The notes: a model not told the origin generated them from the sequence alone. A stretch of DNA of 64,000 bases from Streptomyces sp. S.PB5 (GCF_030403745.1 NZ_JAQMWP010000005.1:310001-374000), one strand, 5' to 3'; counted from the stretch's first letter, positions 7,744 through 17,286 are shown. A program made the numbers and translations.

Positions 7744-8645
7744 CCACGCCCCTGACACACATCCCCCCACACCCCGACGCGCCCGCGGCTGCGTCCCGCC
7801 TCCCGCGTGTCGTCCCGGCCGGTGAGGCGTTCCGCAGCGCGTGCCGGTACGAGTGGCGTCACCTTGCGGCGCTGCGCTCCACGTGGGTGCTCCTCGGCGT
7901 GGTGGCCGCGCTGAGCCTGCTCACCGGGCCCGGCCTCCTCTTCGACCGGGACAGAACACGGGTGATCAGCGCGGCGTCGATGGGCGACGTGCTGGCGTGG
8001 ACGCCGTTGACGACCCAGGTCCCCATGCTGAGCTTCTTCGTGCTGGTCCTCGGTACAGGCCCGGTCTCCACCGACCTGGTGCGGGGAGCGGCACGCACCA
8101 CGTGGCTGGCAGTCAACGGCCGTCGGACGGCGTACGCGGCGAAGTGCGCGGTCGGGTTCCTGGTGGGAGCCGGTGTGGCGGCGATGAGCGCGCTGGTGGG
8201 CGCGGTGTCGGCGGCGGTCGCTCTGGCTCTGTCCGGTGGGGCGCAGCCGACGTGGGGTGCCGTGCTCGCCCCGGTGCTGCGGTTCGTGCTGTGGATGGGC
8301 TGCTGGGCATTGCTGTGCCTGGCACTTGTGGCACTGATGCGAAACAGGATTCTCCCGGTGGTGACGCTGTGCCTGTGGCCGGTTCTGGGCGAGCGACTGG
8401 CAGGTCTGCTACTGGGGTACGTCCCCGGACTTGACGGCGTGAGCAGCTGGCTGCCGTTCGCGGTGGGCCGGGCAATGCTCACCGACGTATCGACGTTTGC
8501 GGAAGAAGATAAATCATTTGCGCAAGCAATGATCGGGTCGGATCTGTCGACCCCGGAAGCCCTGGTGGTCTACCTGGTCTACACGGTGGCGCTGACGGCG
8601 GCCGGTTACTGGGCGTACTGCCGCCGAGAGGCTCCGACGGGGTGA
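7740..8645 (+). CDS. ABC transporter permease
   Basis: A 301-residue membrane protein with a ~45-residue cytoplasmic N-terminus and about six transmembrane segments, in the style of ABC-2 permeases that pair with BcrA-like ATPases (short loop after TM1, then TSFF-like VPMLSFFVLVLG and RGAARTTWLAVNGRR on the cytoplasmic side). The GTG start overlaps the ATPase stop. With the ATPase it forms one transporter. The substrate is inferred from context to be the product at 5876 or a similar membrane-active peptide. Confidence 0.85.
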   Translation: MTTPLTHIPPHPDAPAAASRLPRVVPAGEAFRSACRYEWRHLAALRSTWVLLGVVAALSLLTGPGLLFDRDRTRVISAASMGDVLAWTPLTTQVPMLSFFVLVLGTGPVSTDLVRGAARTTWLAVNGRRTAYAAKCAVGFLVGAGVAAMSALVGAVSAAVALALSGGAQPTWGAVLAPVLRFVLWMGCWALLCLALVALMRNRILPVVTLCLWPVLGERLAGLLLGYVPGLDGVSSWLPFAVGRAMLTDVSTFAEEDKSFAQAMIGSDLSTPEALVVYLVYTVALTAAGYWAYCRREAPTG

Positions 8646-8706
8646 AGGACACGGACCGGGCGCACCTCACCGTCACCGACCGCGCCTGGCCGGCGTTCCT
8701 CGGCGC

Positions 8707-11700
8707 CTACTCCGCGTAACGCGCCCGCAGCGCGTCCCTGGCCTCGGTGATCGCCGTGAGGTGCGGGGCGAGGCGGTCGCGGTCGGCGCCCGGGCTGTTG
8801 GCGAGGTCGGTGAAGAGGGCGGCGAGGGTTTCGAGGTCGTCCCAGTCGAGCGCCGCCGCCAGGAGTTCGGCCCGGTAGCGGTCGGCGGCGGCCCAGTCGG
8901 CGAGGCCGCAGCTGCTGACGCACCGGCCGGCCAGGCGTTCCGTCTCGTCCAGTTCCTCGGTGTCCAGGAGCCGGACGACTTCGCGCCAGTGGGGCTCCGC
9001 GGCCGCCTGCCCCTGCGAGCCGGAAGCGATCATCGCCAGCTCGAACGCTCCATCGAGCGCGTCCTCCGACCGCAGCCGCTCGGCAAGGCTCCGGGCCTCC
9101 TCCCACTGTCCGTTGTGCCGGTGGACCAGGAGGCGCAGGTGGTCGAGATCGGGGTCCGGGCCGGTCATCCAGAAGGCGGCGGTGAGCCGTGCCGCCGCCT
9201 CGTCCCAGCGGCCCGCGCGGATCAGTGTCTCAATGCCCTTGTAGCGAGCCATGTCCACGTCCTCGCCCAGGGACAGGCCCAGGGACAGACGGGTGTCCCA
9301 GTCGCTCAGGCTCTGTTCGACGCGTCCGATCGCCAGATGAACCCGGGCACGCTGGTCGTAGGCCCACGCGTAGTCGGAACTGACCGCCAGAGCCCGGTCC
9401 AGGTACACGAGCGCTTCGGAGTAGTTCCGCAGGGCACGGTACGAGGCCCCCAGGCGGGACAGGGCGAAGACGTCGTCCGGGTCCCGCTCGATCACCTGCC
9501 GGAACGCGGCGATCGCCTCCTGGTGCCTGCCCGCGAGCCGGTAGGTCTCCCCCAGTTCGGTCTCGGCCCAACCCGCGCCCGGGTCGGTTGAGACGGCGCG
9601 GCGCAAGTCCTCGATCTCGCCGTCCCGGTCCGCCGACTCGCCCTTCACGCGGGCCCGCGTCACCAGGGCCCAGGTGTAGTCCGGTGCCAGCTCGACGGCC
9701 CGGTCCAGACTGGCCAACGCCTCCTCGGTGCGGCCCAGTCGGTGGCAGGCGTAGCCCCGTCCCGCGTGGGCCGAGACATGGTCGGGCCGGATGGACAGGG
9801 CTCGGTCCAGTTCGGCGACGGCCTCCTCCCACCGCTCCGCGCGCCGGTATGCCTCGCCCCGTTCGGACGCGACCCAGTCGGAGTCGGGCCGCAGGACGAC
9901 GGCCCGGTCCAGGTCGGCGAACGCCTTCTCCCACTCCCCCATGTCGCGGTGCAGACGCGCTCTGCGCACCAGCGCCCACACGTGGTCGGTGTCGACGCGC
10001 AGGGCGCGGTCGAAGTCGGCGAGCGCCAGGTCCTGCTCGCCGAGCGCGTGCCGGCAGACACCTCTGGAGGCCAGGGCGATGTCGTCGGCCGGGTCGAGGG
10101 CGATCGCCCGGTCGAAGTCGGCGACGGCCTCCTCCAGCCGCCCCATCAGCCGACAGGTCTCACCGCGGGCCGTCTTGATCCGCGCGTTGTCCGGGCTCAG
10201 TTCCTCGGCCCGGTCGAAGTCGGTCAGGGCACCGGGGAAGTCGCCCGCGCCCCGCCGGGTGACGCCACGGTTGTAGAGCGCGATATCCAACTCCGTGTCC
10301 AGCGCGATCGCTTGGTCCAGATCGACCAGTGCGTCGGTGTACTCGCCGCTCTCGCGCAGCTCGATCCCGCGCAGCGTGTGGGCCAGGGCCCGGTCACGCA
10401 CCCGCAGCCCCTGATGGGCCAGGAGCAGATCCATCGCCCTGACCGTCCCCGCCTCGTCGTCCGCCAGCGCCTCGCCCAGCCGCCGCCCCCAGTCCTCCAG
10501 ATCCGCGGCGCCCGCGGCGGCGCCCGCTTCCTGAAGCATGCGGGCGAAATGCCGGCCCGCCGCCGGATCCGCCCCGCAGACCCCGATCAGATCCCGGAGC
10601 ACACCGGGGAAGGCCACCGTGGGGCGCGCGCACAGCAGGTGGTACGCCTCCTCAAGACGCGGCTCACGCCACCTCTCCTCACCCCACTTCTCGTACGGCC
10701 GCAGCCCCTGCGCCGCCTCCTCGCGCCAGCCGCCGAAGACGGCCGCCAGGGCCTCGTGCCGCTCGGTCCATCCGCGTGGGGAGCGGCGCCGCTGCAATCG
10801 GAGCATCGGCTCGCGCACCAGGTCGTGGTAGCGCAGCCGGTCGCCCCGATCGTCGACGAAGGCCAGCCGGCGCAGCCAGCCGAAGAGCGCGTCCGCCTCC
10901 TCGGACGGGCAGTCCACGGTCGCCCGGAAGACGTCCATGTCCAGGCGTCTGGGCAGCGCGCAGGCAAGGGCCACCGCCTGGCGTACCGGATCCTGTTCCC
11001 ACTTCAGATAGCGTTCGACGGCCGTGGCGCTGAGATCGCCGACGTCACCCGGGTCGGTGGGGCGCTGCTCCGCGAGAGTCGACACCAGCAGTGGCAGCCC
11101 ACCGGTCAGGCGGAGCACCTCCGCCACCACCTCCTCGGCGACGACGCCTCTGTCCGCCAGCAGCCCTCGCGCCTCCGCCTCCGTGAACGGCGCGAGCGGC
11201 AGGTCCGTCATGAAGTCGGCGAAGGCACCCCAGCGTGCGGTGTCGAAGGGGCGCTGTCCCGATGTCACCACGACGACGGTCGAGGGCAGGGTGCCGTACC
11301 GGTCGCCCGTCATCACCTCGTGCAGCCACCCGTCGAGGAACGGCCCGGTGCGCTCGTACGTGTCGAGGAACAGGACGATCCACGGTGCGGCGGCCGCCGC
11401 TTCGGACAGTTCCGCGAGGAGCACGGGGGTGAGCACCCGTTCCGGGGACAGAACCAGCTGCACGTCCTCCTGGCTGCGGAAGCGCGCGCTGAGTCCTTCG
11501 CGCAGGCGGTCGGCGCCCTGGGCCAGCCGGTCGGCGTCGAGAGCGCCGGCGAAGGCGCCGACCACGGGGACCATGCCGAGCCCCACGAGGCCGGCGCGGG
11601 CCACCGCCATGCCGCCCGCCGACGGCTGCTGCGCCTCCGTGTCGAGCGGGGCCACCGCGAGGACCTCGGCCTCGTGCCGGCGTTCCCGATGGGCGGCCAG

Positions 11701-12027
11701 GAGCCGGTCCAGTTCCTTGAACCGGTGTCCCTGAGCGGCGAATTGACGGCTGATCGCCGACATCGCCTCCGGCACGCTGCCGACGCTCTCGTCGACGTAC
11801 ACGGTGAGAGCGCCCTTCTCACGGGCGATCTGCTCCAACTCCCGTACCAGGAACGTCTTTCCGACCCCCGCATTGCCGTGCACATGGAACAGGAACCGGT
11901 GTCGTTCGTCCTCCGGTGGCAGGTCCAGGTTCTCGCGGAAGGCGGCCCGTTCGTCGCCGCGGCCCACGAACCCGGCGCGTGTGCGCTGCCGTATCAGCTC
12001 CTGCATGGACAGCCGCGCCCGTGCCAT
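8707..12027 (-). CDS. Large STAND-type ATPase with TPR array
   Basis: A 1106-residue cytoplasmic protein. After a short N-terminus comes a P-loop NTPase with Walker A GNAGVGKT at residues 51-58 and a Walker B-like IVLFLDTYERTG near 240; a winged-helix-like region follows. From about residue 550 to 900 there is a run of roughly ten 34-residue TPR units (repeated ALxDFDRAIxLxPD pattern). This matches STAND signalling ATPases, where TPRs sense a ligand and the NTPase oligomerises. No N-terminal nuclease, TIR or protease effector is seen. The ATG at 12027 avoids overlap with the divergent gene at 12122; upstream starts up to 12174 are less likely. Role unknown. Confidence 0.75.
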   Translation of the reverse strand: MARARLSMQELIRQRTRAGFVGRGDERAAFRENLDLPPEDERHRFLFHVHGNAGVGKTFLVRELEQIAREKGALTVYVDESVGSVPEAMSAISRQFAAQGHRFKELDRLLAAHRERRHEAEVLAVAPLDTEAQQPSAGGMAVARAGLVGLGMVPVVGAFAGALDADRLAQGADRLREGLSARFRSQEDVQLVLSPERVLTPVLLAELSEAAAAAPWIVLFLDTYERTGPFLDGWLHEVMTGDRYGTLPSTVVVVTSGQRPFDTARWGAFADFMTDLPLAPFTEAEARGLLADRGVVAEEVVAEVLRLTGGLPLLVSTLAEQRPTDPGDVGDLSATAVERYLKWEQDPVRQAVALACALPRRLDMDVFRATVDCPSEEADALFGWLRRLAFVDDRGDRLRYHDLVREPMLRLQRRRSPRGWTERHEALAAVFGGWREEAAQGLRPYEKWGEERWREPRLEEAYHLLCARPTVAFPGVLRDLIGVCGADPAAGRHFARMLQEAGAAAGAADLEDWGRRLGEALADDEAGTVRAMDLLLAHQGLRVRDRALAHTLRGIELRESGEYTDALVDLDQAIALDTELDIALYNRGVTRRGAGDFPGALTDFDRAEELSPDNARIKTARGETCRLMGRLEEAVADFDRAIALDPADDIALASRGVCRHALGEQDLALADFDRALRVDTDHVWALVRRARLHRDMGEWEKAFADLDRAVVLRPDSDWVASERGEAYRRAERWEEAVAELDRALSIRPDHVSAHAGRGYACHRLGRTEEALASLDRAVELAPDYTWALVTRARVKGESADRDGEIEDLRRAVSTDPGAGWAETELGETYRLAGRHQEAIAAFRQVIERDPDDVFALSRLGASYRALRNYSEALVYLDRALAVSSDYAWAYDQRARVHLAIGRVEQSLSDWDTRLSLGLSLGEDVDMARYKGIETLIRAGRWDEAAARLTAAFWMTGPDPDLDHLRLLVHRHNGQWEEARSLAERLRSEDALDGAFELAMIASGSQGQAAAEPHWREVVRLLDTEELDETERLAGRCVSSCGLADWAAADRYRAELLAAALDWDDLETLAALFTDLANSPGADRDRLAPHLTAITEARDALRARYAE

Positions 12028-12121
12028 CCGTACGCCCCGTCCCTCGTCCCGAAGTCCGCCGACTCCATTCTGGCTCAATGCGTTTGGCGTACGGAGGGTG
12101 CCGCGGGGAAAAATGATCGCC

Positions 12122-12661
12122 ATGGCCACAACACCCCCACGCAGCGCACTCCACCTCACCAGCACCCTGCTCACCGCGACCGTCGCCCTCTACATGGCCC
12201 TCGTCGCCTTCGGGAACATCACCGACTTCGGCACCAACCAGGCGTTCGTGCAGCATGTGCTGGCGATGGACACCACGTTCAAGGACGACGACCTGATGTG
12301 GCGGGCCATCACCAACGAGGGCCTGCAGAACACGGCGTACGTCGCCATCATCGTCTGGGAGACGGTCTCCGCCCTCGTGTTGATCTACGGCACCTGGCTC
12401 TGGTTCCGCCGCGACGACGCACGCGCCCGCCGCTTCTCCACGTACGGCCTGCTCATGGTGATGCTGCTCTTCGGCGCCGGGTTCATCGCAATCGGCGGGG
12501 AGTGGTTCTCGATGTGGCAGTCGGAGAACTGGAACGGGCTCGACGCGGCACTGCGGGTGTTCGTGCTGAGCGGGGTGGTGCTGCTGGTGGTGCAGTTGGC
12601 GTCGGGCCAATCCGCCACGGGCCGGGTCACGGATGGAAGCGCCAGCGGCCCTCGGAAATGA
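12122..12661 (+). CDS. DUF2165-type small membrane protein
   Basis: A 179-residue integral membrane protein with four hydrophobic segments. The block YMALVAFGNITDFGTNQAFVQHVLAMDTTF, followed later by GGEWFSMWQSxxWNG, matches DUF2165 proteins. Function is unknown. The ATG at 12122 is the simplest start; an ATG three codons upstream (12113) is also possible. Its 3' end overlaps the convergent peptidase gene by 35 bp. Confidence 0.75.
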   Translation: MATTPPRSALHLTSTLLTATVALYMALVAFGNITDFGTNQAFVQHVLAMDTTFKDDDLMWRAITNEGLQNTAYVAIIVWETVSALVLIYGTWLWFRRDDARARRFSTYGLLMVMLLFGAGFIAIGGEWFSMWQSENWNGLDAALRVFVLSGVVLLVVQLASGQSATGRVTDGSASGPRK

Positions 12662-13295
12662 CGTCGGTCTTGCCGTCCCTGACGGCAACGGCTGTGTCGT
12701 CGTCGATGAAGTAGATCGGGAAGTCGGCCCGTGCGGCGATGCGGTCGGCCCAGGCGTCGTCCCGTTCGGGGAAGTCCGGCGAGTACAGGTGGGGCTTGAG
12801 ATACCAGTCGAAGAGGCCGAACGGTGGCTCCACGGTCGTCGCGCCGAGCGCGTGGAGGTCCGCGGTGTCCCCGATGACGTCGGCGGAGTGGCCGGTGAGA
12901 TGACGGCTGAAGATCATCGATCCGGCGCTCACCCCGACGTAGACCCGGCTCTCCAGCGCCTCCAGGAAGCCGTCGGCCAGGCCGTTGCCCGTGATGCTGC
13001 GCGCGAGGTGGTAGTGGTTGCCGCCTTCGACATGGATGACGTCGGCGCGGAGGAGCCGGTCGAGGACCATCTGCCGCGGCAGGCCGTTCAGTTCCAGGAT
13101 GTCGAACTCGCGCCAGCCGAGACCGTGCAGCCGGTTCATGTCCGCGACGACCCAGCCGTGGTCCCCGGGCTCGGCGACGGACGCCGTGGGAACGAAGACC
13201 ACGTTCGCCGACCCGAAGGGCTTGCCCAGCATGTCCCGCAGTGCGTCCCGCAGCGTCTCGTTGCGCAGGCCGCTCGCCGTCAGCAGAAGGTTCAT
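12627..13295 (-). CDS. Peptidase E-like (family S51) serine peptidase
   Basis: A 222-residue cytoplasmic protein with the S51/glutamine-amidotransferase-like fold. Visible motifs are VEGGNHYHLA and the nucleophile elbow GVSAGSM near residue 122, followed by FSRHLTG; PEP-E enzymes hydrolyse N-terminal aspartyl dipeptides with a Ser-His-Glu/Asp set. The ATG at 13295 begins MNLLLTASGL, the standard N-terminus; an earlier in-frame start at 13349 would add a non-homologous stretch. Exact substrate is not certain. Confidence 0.8.
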   Translation of the reverse strand: MNLLLTASGLRNETLRDALRDMLGKPFGSANVVFVPTASVAEPGDHGWVVADMNRLHGLGWREFDILELNGLPRQMVLDRLLRADVIHVEGGNHYHLARSITGNGLADGFLEALESRVYVGVSAGSMIFSRHLTGHSADVIGDTADLHALGATTVEPPFGLFDWYLKPHLYSPDFPERDDAWADRIAARADFPIYFIDDDTAVAVRDGKTDVISEGRWRFHP

Positions 13296-13375
13296 CGGGC
13301 GAGCCAAGCACGGCTGACGGGTACATGCAACGCACTTCGGGACCGGCATGCGACGTGCCCTCCAGGCACCCCGTC

Positions 13376-13921
13376 TCAGCTCATCAGGCCGAACACCGAC
13401 CGTCTGCGGCGGCTTTCCGTCATCCGCTCCCGGACGTGTTCCGGGGGCAACTGGGCGGCCAGACGGGCCAGTTCCTCGAAGATCGACATGTAGTTGCCGC
13501 CGCCGGCCTCGCCCCGCAGTTCCCGTTCACGTTCCACGAAGGGCCGCACCGCCTGCCACACGGACACGATGCGGGTGCGCAGGACCGTGGCGAGGAGGGT
13601 TTCGTCGAGGAGGCCGAAGACGGCCAGGTTGGCGAAGGACTGGTAGTAGTACACGACGCTGTAGAAGGCCGCCTTGGCGTCGGCGGGCAGTCCGCGCACA
13701 CCCCCGTCCGGGTCCTGCTCCACTCCGAGGCGCTCGCACACGTAGTCGTGCTGCTCGTGGAACTCGACGGAGCGGAACTCCGAGAGCAGGGCGCTCATCA
13801 CCGATATGTGGTTGGCGTGTTTGGCGATGCGGGCCTGCCGGGCGCTGAACACGATGGAGGTGACCACGGCCACTACGGCGATGGCGGTGGTCGCGATGTT
13901 GAAGACGACGGAACTGTCCAT
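13376..13921 (-). CDS. DUF4760-like membrane-anchored protein
   Basis: A 181-residue protein with one N-terminal transmembrane helix (residues 7-26) followed by a cytoplasmic helical domain with the pattern RIAKHANHISVMSALLSEFRSxEF and a VYYYQSFANLAVFGLLDE block. This resembles DUF4760-type proteins that have one membrane anchor and a helical domain. Function unknown. The start at 13921 places the helix at the N-terminus; the longer frame from 14002 lacks support. Confidence 0.6.
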   Translation of the reverse strand: MDSSVVFNIATTAIAVVAVVTSIVFSARQARIAKHANHISVMSALLSEFRSVEFHEQHDYVCERLGVEQDPDGGVRGLPADAKAAFYSVVYYYQSFANLAVFGLLDETLLATVLRTRIVSVWQAVRPFVERERELRGEAGGGNYMSIFEELARLAAQLPPEHVRERMTESRRRRSVFGLMS

Positions 13922-13956
13922 CCGGTCACCGTACGGAGACTGCCCCGTCGGCGGGA

Positions 13957-14520
13957 CTACTTCACCACCACGACCTGCGTTCCCGTCTCCCCGAACGTCC
14001 ACAGCGCCGAGCCGTCCGCCTTCCCCGTCCGGATGCCGCTGGTCTGCGTCCCCGACGCGACCGCGGGCGGCGAGGAGCCGTCCACCGCGTTGGAGAAGGC
14101 GATGGACAGGCCCGCCTTGCTGGCGAAGTAGATGATGTGCTCGATCTGGACGCCGTCGGAGCCGGTCGTGGCGTCGCGGCGGACGTCGACCTTGTAGCTG
14201 CCGGGGTCCGGGCTCACCGTGCCCGGCCAGACCGCGAAGGTGCGCTGGGCGGCGTCGCTCGCGCCGACCAGCCAGACCCGCTTCTGGCCGAGGGAGTAGA
14301 CGATACGGCGACCGGTGCCGGAGTCGTCCGGCACGGCGGTGGCCGTGGGCTTCGAGGGCGACGCCGAGGGCCGCGCCGATGCCGACGCGCTCGGGTTGGC
14401 GGCGGCCGTGGCCTCGGGCTTCGGGCCCTTGTCGGCCTGGACAGCCAGGGCGGCGACCACGGCGATCGCCCCCACCGTCAGACCGGTCACCCAGACCTTC
14501 GGGGCAGGCACGGCACGCAT
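13957..14520 (-). CDS. Secreted or anchored L,D-transpeptidase-fold protein lacking catalytic Cys
   Basis: A 187-residue protein with an N-terminal membrane anchor (VTGLTVGAIAVVAALAV), a Ser/Pro/Ala-rich linker (residues ~40-70) and a C-terminal domain. The domain starts IVYSLGQKRVWLVG and ends SGIRTGKADGSALW...GTQVVVV. This order resembles YkuD L,D-transpeptidases, whose end reads HGCIRM...A..L...GTxVVI, but the HGCIR equivalent here is TSGIR, with no catalytic His or Cys. It may be a non-catalytic cell-wall binding relative. The ATG at 14520 follows a GAGGAG purine run. The fold call is tentative. Confidence 0.55.
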   Translation of the reverse strand: MRAVPAPKVWVTGLTVGAIAVVAALAVQADKGPKPEATAAANPSASASARPSASPSKPTATAVPDDSGTGRRIVYSLGQKRVWLVGASDAAQRTFAVWPGTVSPDPGSYKVDVRRDATTGSDGVQIEHIIYFASKAGLSIAFSNAVDGSSPPAVASGTQTSGIRTGKADGSALWTFGETGTQVVVVK

Positions 14521-14604
14521 CTCCTCAGCTCCGACCCCTCCGGACAAACAGGGGTCCGATCATCGTACTTCCAGGCGGCCCTCCCCCTTCCCTCAGTCCA
14601 GCCC

Positions 14605-17217
14605 TCAGTCCAGCACCGGCAACAGCTCCGGCAGATGCCCGTCCGACACCGCCGCCGCCTTCTGCCGCTCCTCCGGGACCTCGCCGTACAGCGTCGTGCG
14701 GGGCTTCGCGGGGCGGCCCGCCGCCTCCGCCACCGCGATCAGGTCCTTCACCGACTTGTAGGAGCCGTACGACGAGCCCGCCATCCGCGAGATCGTCTCC
14801 TCCATCAGCGTGCCGCCAAGGTCGTTCGCACCCGACCTCAGCATCTCCGCCGCGCCCTCCGTGCCCAGCTTCACCCAGCTGGTCTGGATGTTGGGGATGT
14901 GCGGGTGGAGGAGCAGGCGGGCCATCGCGGTCACCGCCCGGTTGTCCCGCATCGACGGGCCCGGCCTAGCGATCCCCGCCAGGTACACCGGCGCGTTCGT
15001 GTGGATGAAGGGGAGCGTCACGAACTCCGTGATCCCGCCCGTCCGTTGCTGGATCCCAGCCAGCGTCCTCAGGTGCCCCAGCCAGTGCCTCGGCTGGTCC
15101 ACGTGCCCGTACATCATCGTCGAGGTCGACGGGATGCCCACCTCGTGCGCCGTGGTGATGACCTCGATCCACGTCGCCGTGGGCAGCTTGCCCTTGGTCA
15201 GGACCCAGCGGACCTCGTCGTCGAGGATCTCGGCGGCGGTGCCGGGGATGGAGTCCAGGCCCGCCTCCTTCGCGGCCGTCAGCCACTCGCGGATCGACAT
15301 CCCGGTGCGCGTCGCGCCGTTCACGACCTCCATCGGGGAGAACGCGTGCACGTGCATCCCCGGCACCCGCTCCTTCACCGCCCTCGCGATGTCGAAGTAC
15401 GCCGTCCCCGGCAGGTCCGGGTGGATGCCGCCCTGCATGCAGACCTCCACCGCGCCCACGTCCCACGCCTGCTGGGCACGGTCGGCCACCTGCTCCAGCG
15501 ACAGCGTGTACGCGTCCGCGTCCGTCCGGCGCTGCGCGAACGCACAGAAACGGCAGCCCGTGTAGCAGACGTTGGTGAAGTTGATGTTCCGCGTGACGAT
15601 GTACGTCACGTCGTCGCCGACCGCCGACTTGCGAACGTCGTCGGCCACGGAACACAACGCGTCCAGCGCCGGGCCGTCCGCGTGCAGCAGCGCGAGTGCC
15701 TCGGCGTCCGTGAGCCGTGTGGGGTCGTCGGCCGCCACCCGCAGGGCGTCCCGCACATCCGTGTCTATGCGCTCCGGCACCATCCCGGGCGCCGCCGCCT
15801 CCCGCAGGGCGCCCCAGTCGCCGTACACCTCGTCGAAGTCGTCGCGGCGGTCGGTCGTACGGCCCTCGGTGTCGATGGAGGCGTGCAGGTCGGTACGGCC
15901 GGACGGGACGAAGACCTCCTCCGGCTCCTGCCAGGGGTGGCCCTCCACGACCGCGTCCTCCCGGGCCAGCCCCGTCTCCGGGTCCGCCAGCGCCCGTACG
16001 TGCGGCAGCAGCCGCGGGTCCAGCCACGGCTCGCCCCGCCGCACGAACTCCGGGTACACGCACAGCCGTTCCCGCAGCGAGAAGCCGACCGCTTCCGAGC
16101 GAGCCGCCAGTTCCTCGATCTGCGGCCAGGGGCGTTCGGGGTTCACGTGGTCGATGGTCAGCGGGGAGACACCGCCCCAGTCGTCGATGCCGGCGTCGAT
16201 GAGCCGCTCGTACTCCGCGTCGACCAGGTTCGGCGGGGCCTGGAGGCAGGCCGAGGGGCCCATGATGTGCCGGGCGACCGCCACCGTGGCGACCAGTTCG
16301 TCGAGTTCCGCGTCCGGCATGCCGCGCATCGCGGTGTCCGGCTTGGCGCGGAAGTTCTGGATGATCAGTTCCTGGATGCCGTGGTACGAGCGGGAGACGC
16401 GCCGGAGCGCGAACAGCGACTCCGCCCGCTCCTCGTACGTCTCGCCGATCCCGATCAGAAGGCCGGACGTGAAGGGCACGGACGACCTGCCCGCGTCCTC
16501 CAGCACGCGCAGCCGCACGGCCGGTTCCTTGTCCGGGGAGCCGTAGTGGGGGCCGCCGGGCTCGGACCACAGCCGCTCGGCCGTCGTCTCCAGCATCATG
16601 CCCATCGACGGGGCGACCGGCTTCAGGCGCTGGAAGTCCGTCCAGGACATCACGCCGGGGTTGAGGTGGGGCAGCAGGCCCGTCTCCTCCAGGATGCGGA
16701 TGGAGATGGCGCGGACGTAGGCGATCGTGTCGTCGTAGCCGTGCGCGTCGAGCCACTCGCGCGCCTCCGGCCAGCGGTCCTCGGGCTTGTCGCCGAGGGT
16801 GATCAGGGCTTCCTTGCAGCCGAGGGCCGCGCCCTTGCGGGCGACGTCCAGCACCTCGTCCGGGGACATGAACATTCCGTGGCCGGCGCGGCGCAGCTTG
16901 CCGGGGACGGTGACAAAGGTGCAGTAGTGGCACTTGTCACGGCACAGCCGGGTCAGGGGGATGAAGACGCTCTTCGAGTACGTGATGACACCGGGGCGGC
17001 CCGCCGCCGCGAGGCCCGCGTCGCGCACCCGGGCGGCGGACGCGGTGAGATCGGCGAGGGCCTCGCCGCGGGCCTGGAGGAGGACCGCGGCTTCGCCGAC
17101 GTCGAGGGCCACGCCGTCACGGGCGCGTTTGAGGGCGCGACGCATGGAGTTCTCGGTCGGGCCGGTGCCGCGGACGGGCTCGGTGGGGCCGTTTCCGGAG
17201 GTCGCGGAAGTCGTCAT
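14605..17217 (-). CDS. fbiC: Bifunctional FO synthase (FbiC: CofG + CofH)
   Basis: An 870-residue fusion of two radical SAM enzymes that make 7,8-didemethyl-8-hydroxy-5-deazariboflavin (FO), the chromophore of coenzyme F420, from tyrosine and the flavin precursor 5-amino-6-ribitylaminouracil. The CofG half carries CRDKCHYC (Cys 92, 96, 99) and the CofH half CYTGCRFC near residue 552; both are CxxxCxxC cluster motifs. The length matches actinobacterial FbiC. It sits beside an F420-type luciferase-like gene, and several other likely F420 users lie in the window. Both cluster motifs are intact. Confidence 0.95.
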   Translation of the reverse strand: MTTSATSGNGPTEPVRGTGPTENSMRRALKRARDGVALDVGEAAVLLQARGEALADLTASAARVRDAGLAAAGRPGVITYSKSVFIPLTRLCRDKCHYCTFVTVPGKLRRAGHGMFMSPDEVLDVARKGAALGCKEALITLGDKPEDRWPEAREWLDAHGYDDTIAYVRAISIRILEETGLLPHLNPGVMSWTDFQRLKPVAPSMGMMLETTAERLWSEPGGPHYGSPDKEPAVRLRVLEDAGRSSVPFTSGLLIGIGETYEERAESLFALRRVSRSYHGIQELIIQNFRAKPDTAMRGMPDAELDELVATVAVARHIMGPSACLQAPPNLVDAEYERLIDAGIDDWGGVSPLTIDHVNPERPWPQIEELAARSEAVGFSLRERLCVYPEFVRRGEPWLDPRLLPHVRALADPETGLAREDAVVEGHPWQEPEEVFVPSGRTDLHASIDTEGRTTDRRDDFDEVYGDWGALREAAAPGMVPERIDTDVRDALRVAADDPTRLTDAEALALLHADGPALDALCSVADDVRKSAVGDDVTYIVTRNINFTNVCYTGCRFCAFAQRRTDADAYTLSLEQVADRAQQAWDVGAVEVCMQGGIHPDLPGTAYFDIARAVKERVPGMHVHAFSPMEVVNGATRTGMSIREWLTAAKEAGLDSIPGTAAEILDDEVRWVLTKGKLPTATWIEVITTAHEVGIPSTSTMMYGHVDQPRHWLGHLRTLAGIQQRTGGITEFVTLPFIHTNAPVYLAGIARPGPSMRDNRAVTAMARLLLHPHIPNIQTSWVKLGTEGAAEMLRSGANDLGGTLMEETISRMAGSSYGSYKSVKDLIAVAEAAGRPAKPRTTLYGEVPEERQKAAAVSDGHLPELLPVLD

Positions 17218-17286
17218 CCTTCGAGCATACGAGCGAGCTGATCAGGGCAGACAGGCACCGCCCGATTCGTCCCCGACCGCCGACCG

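Noticed and set aside
8646..8706. Short frame with TVTDRAWPAFLGAY as a DUF397-type gene remnant
   Set aside because: Too short to distinguish from chance between the permease and the STAND gene.
9742..12714. Very long open frame opposite the STAND-TPR gene
   Set aside because: It is the antisense shadow of a high-GC repeat-rich gene; the minus-strand reading has P-loop and TPR motifs.
14137..17241. 1034-codon plus-strand frame over fbiC
   Set aside because: Antisense of FbiC, which has both intact radical SAM motifs on the minus strand.
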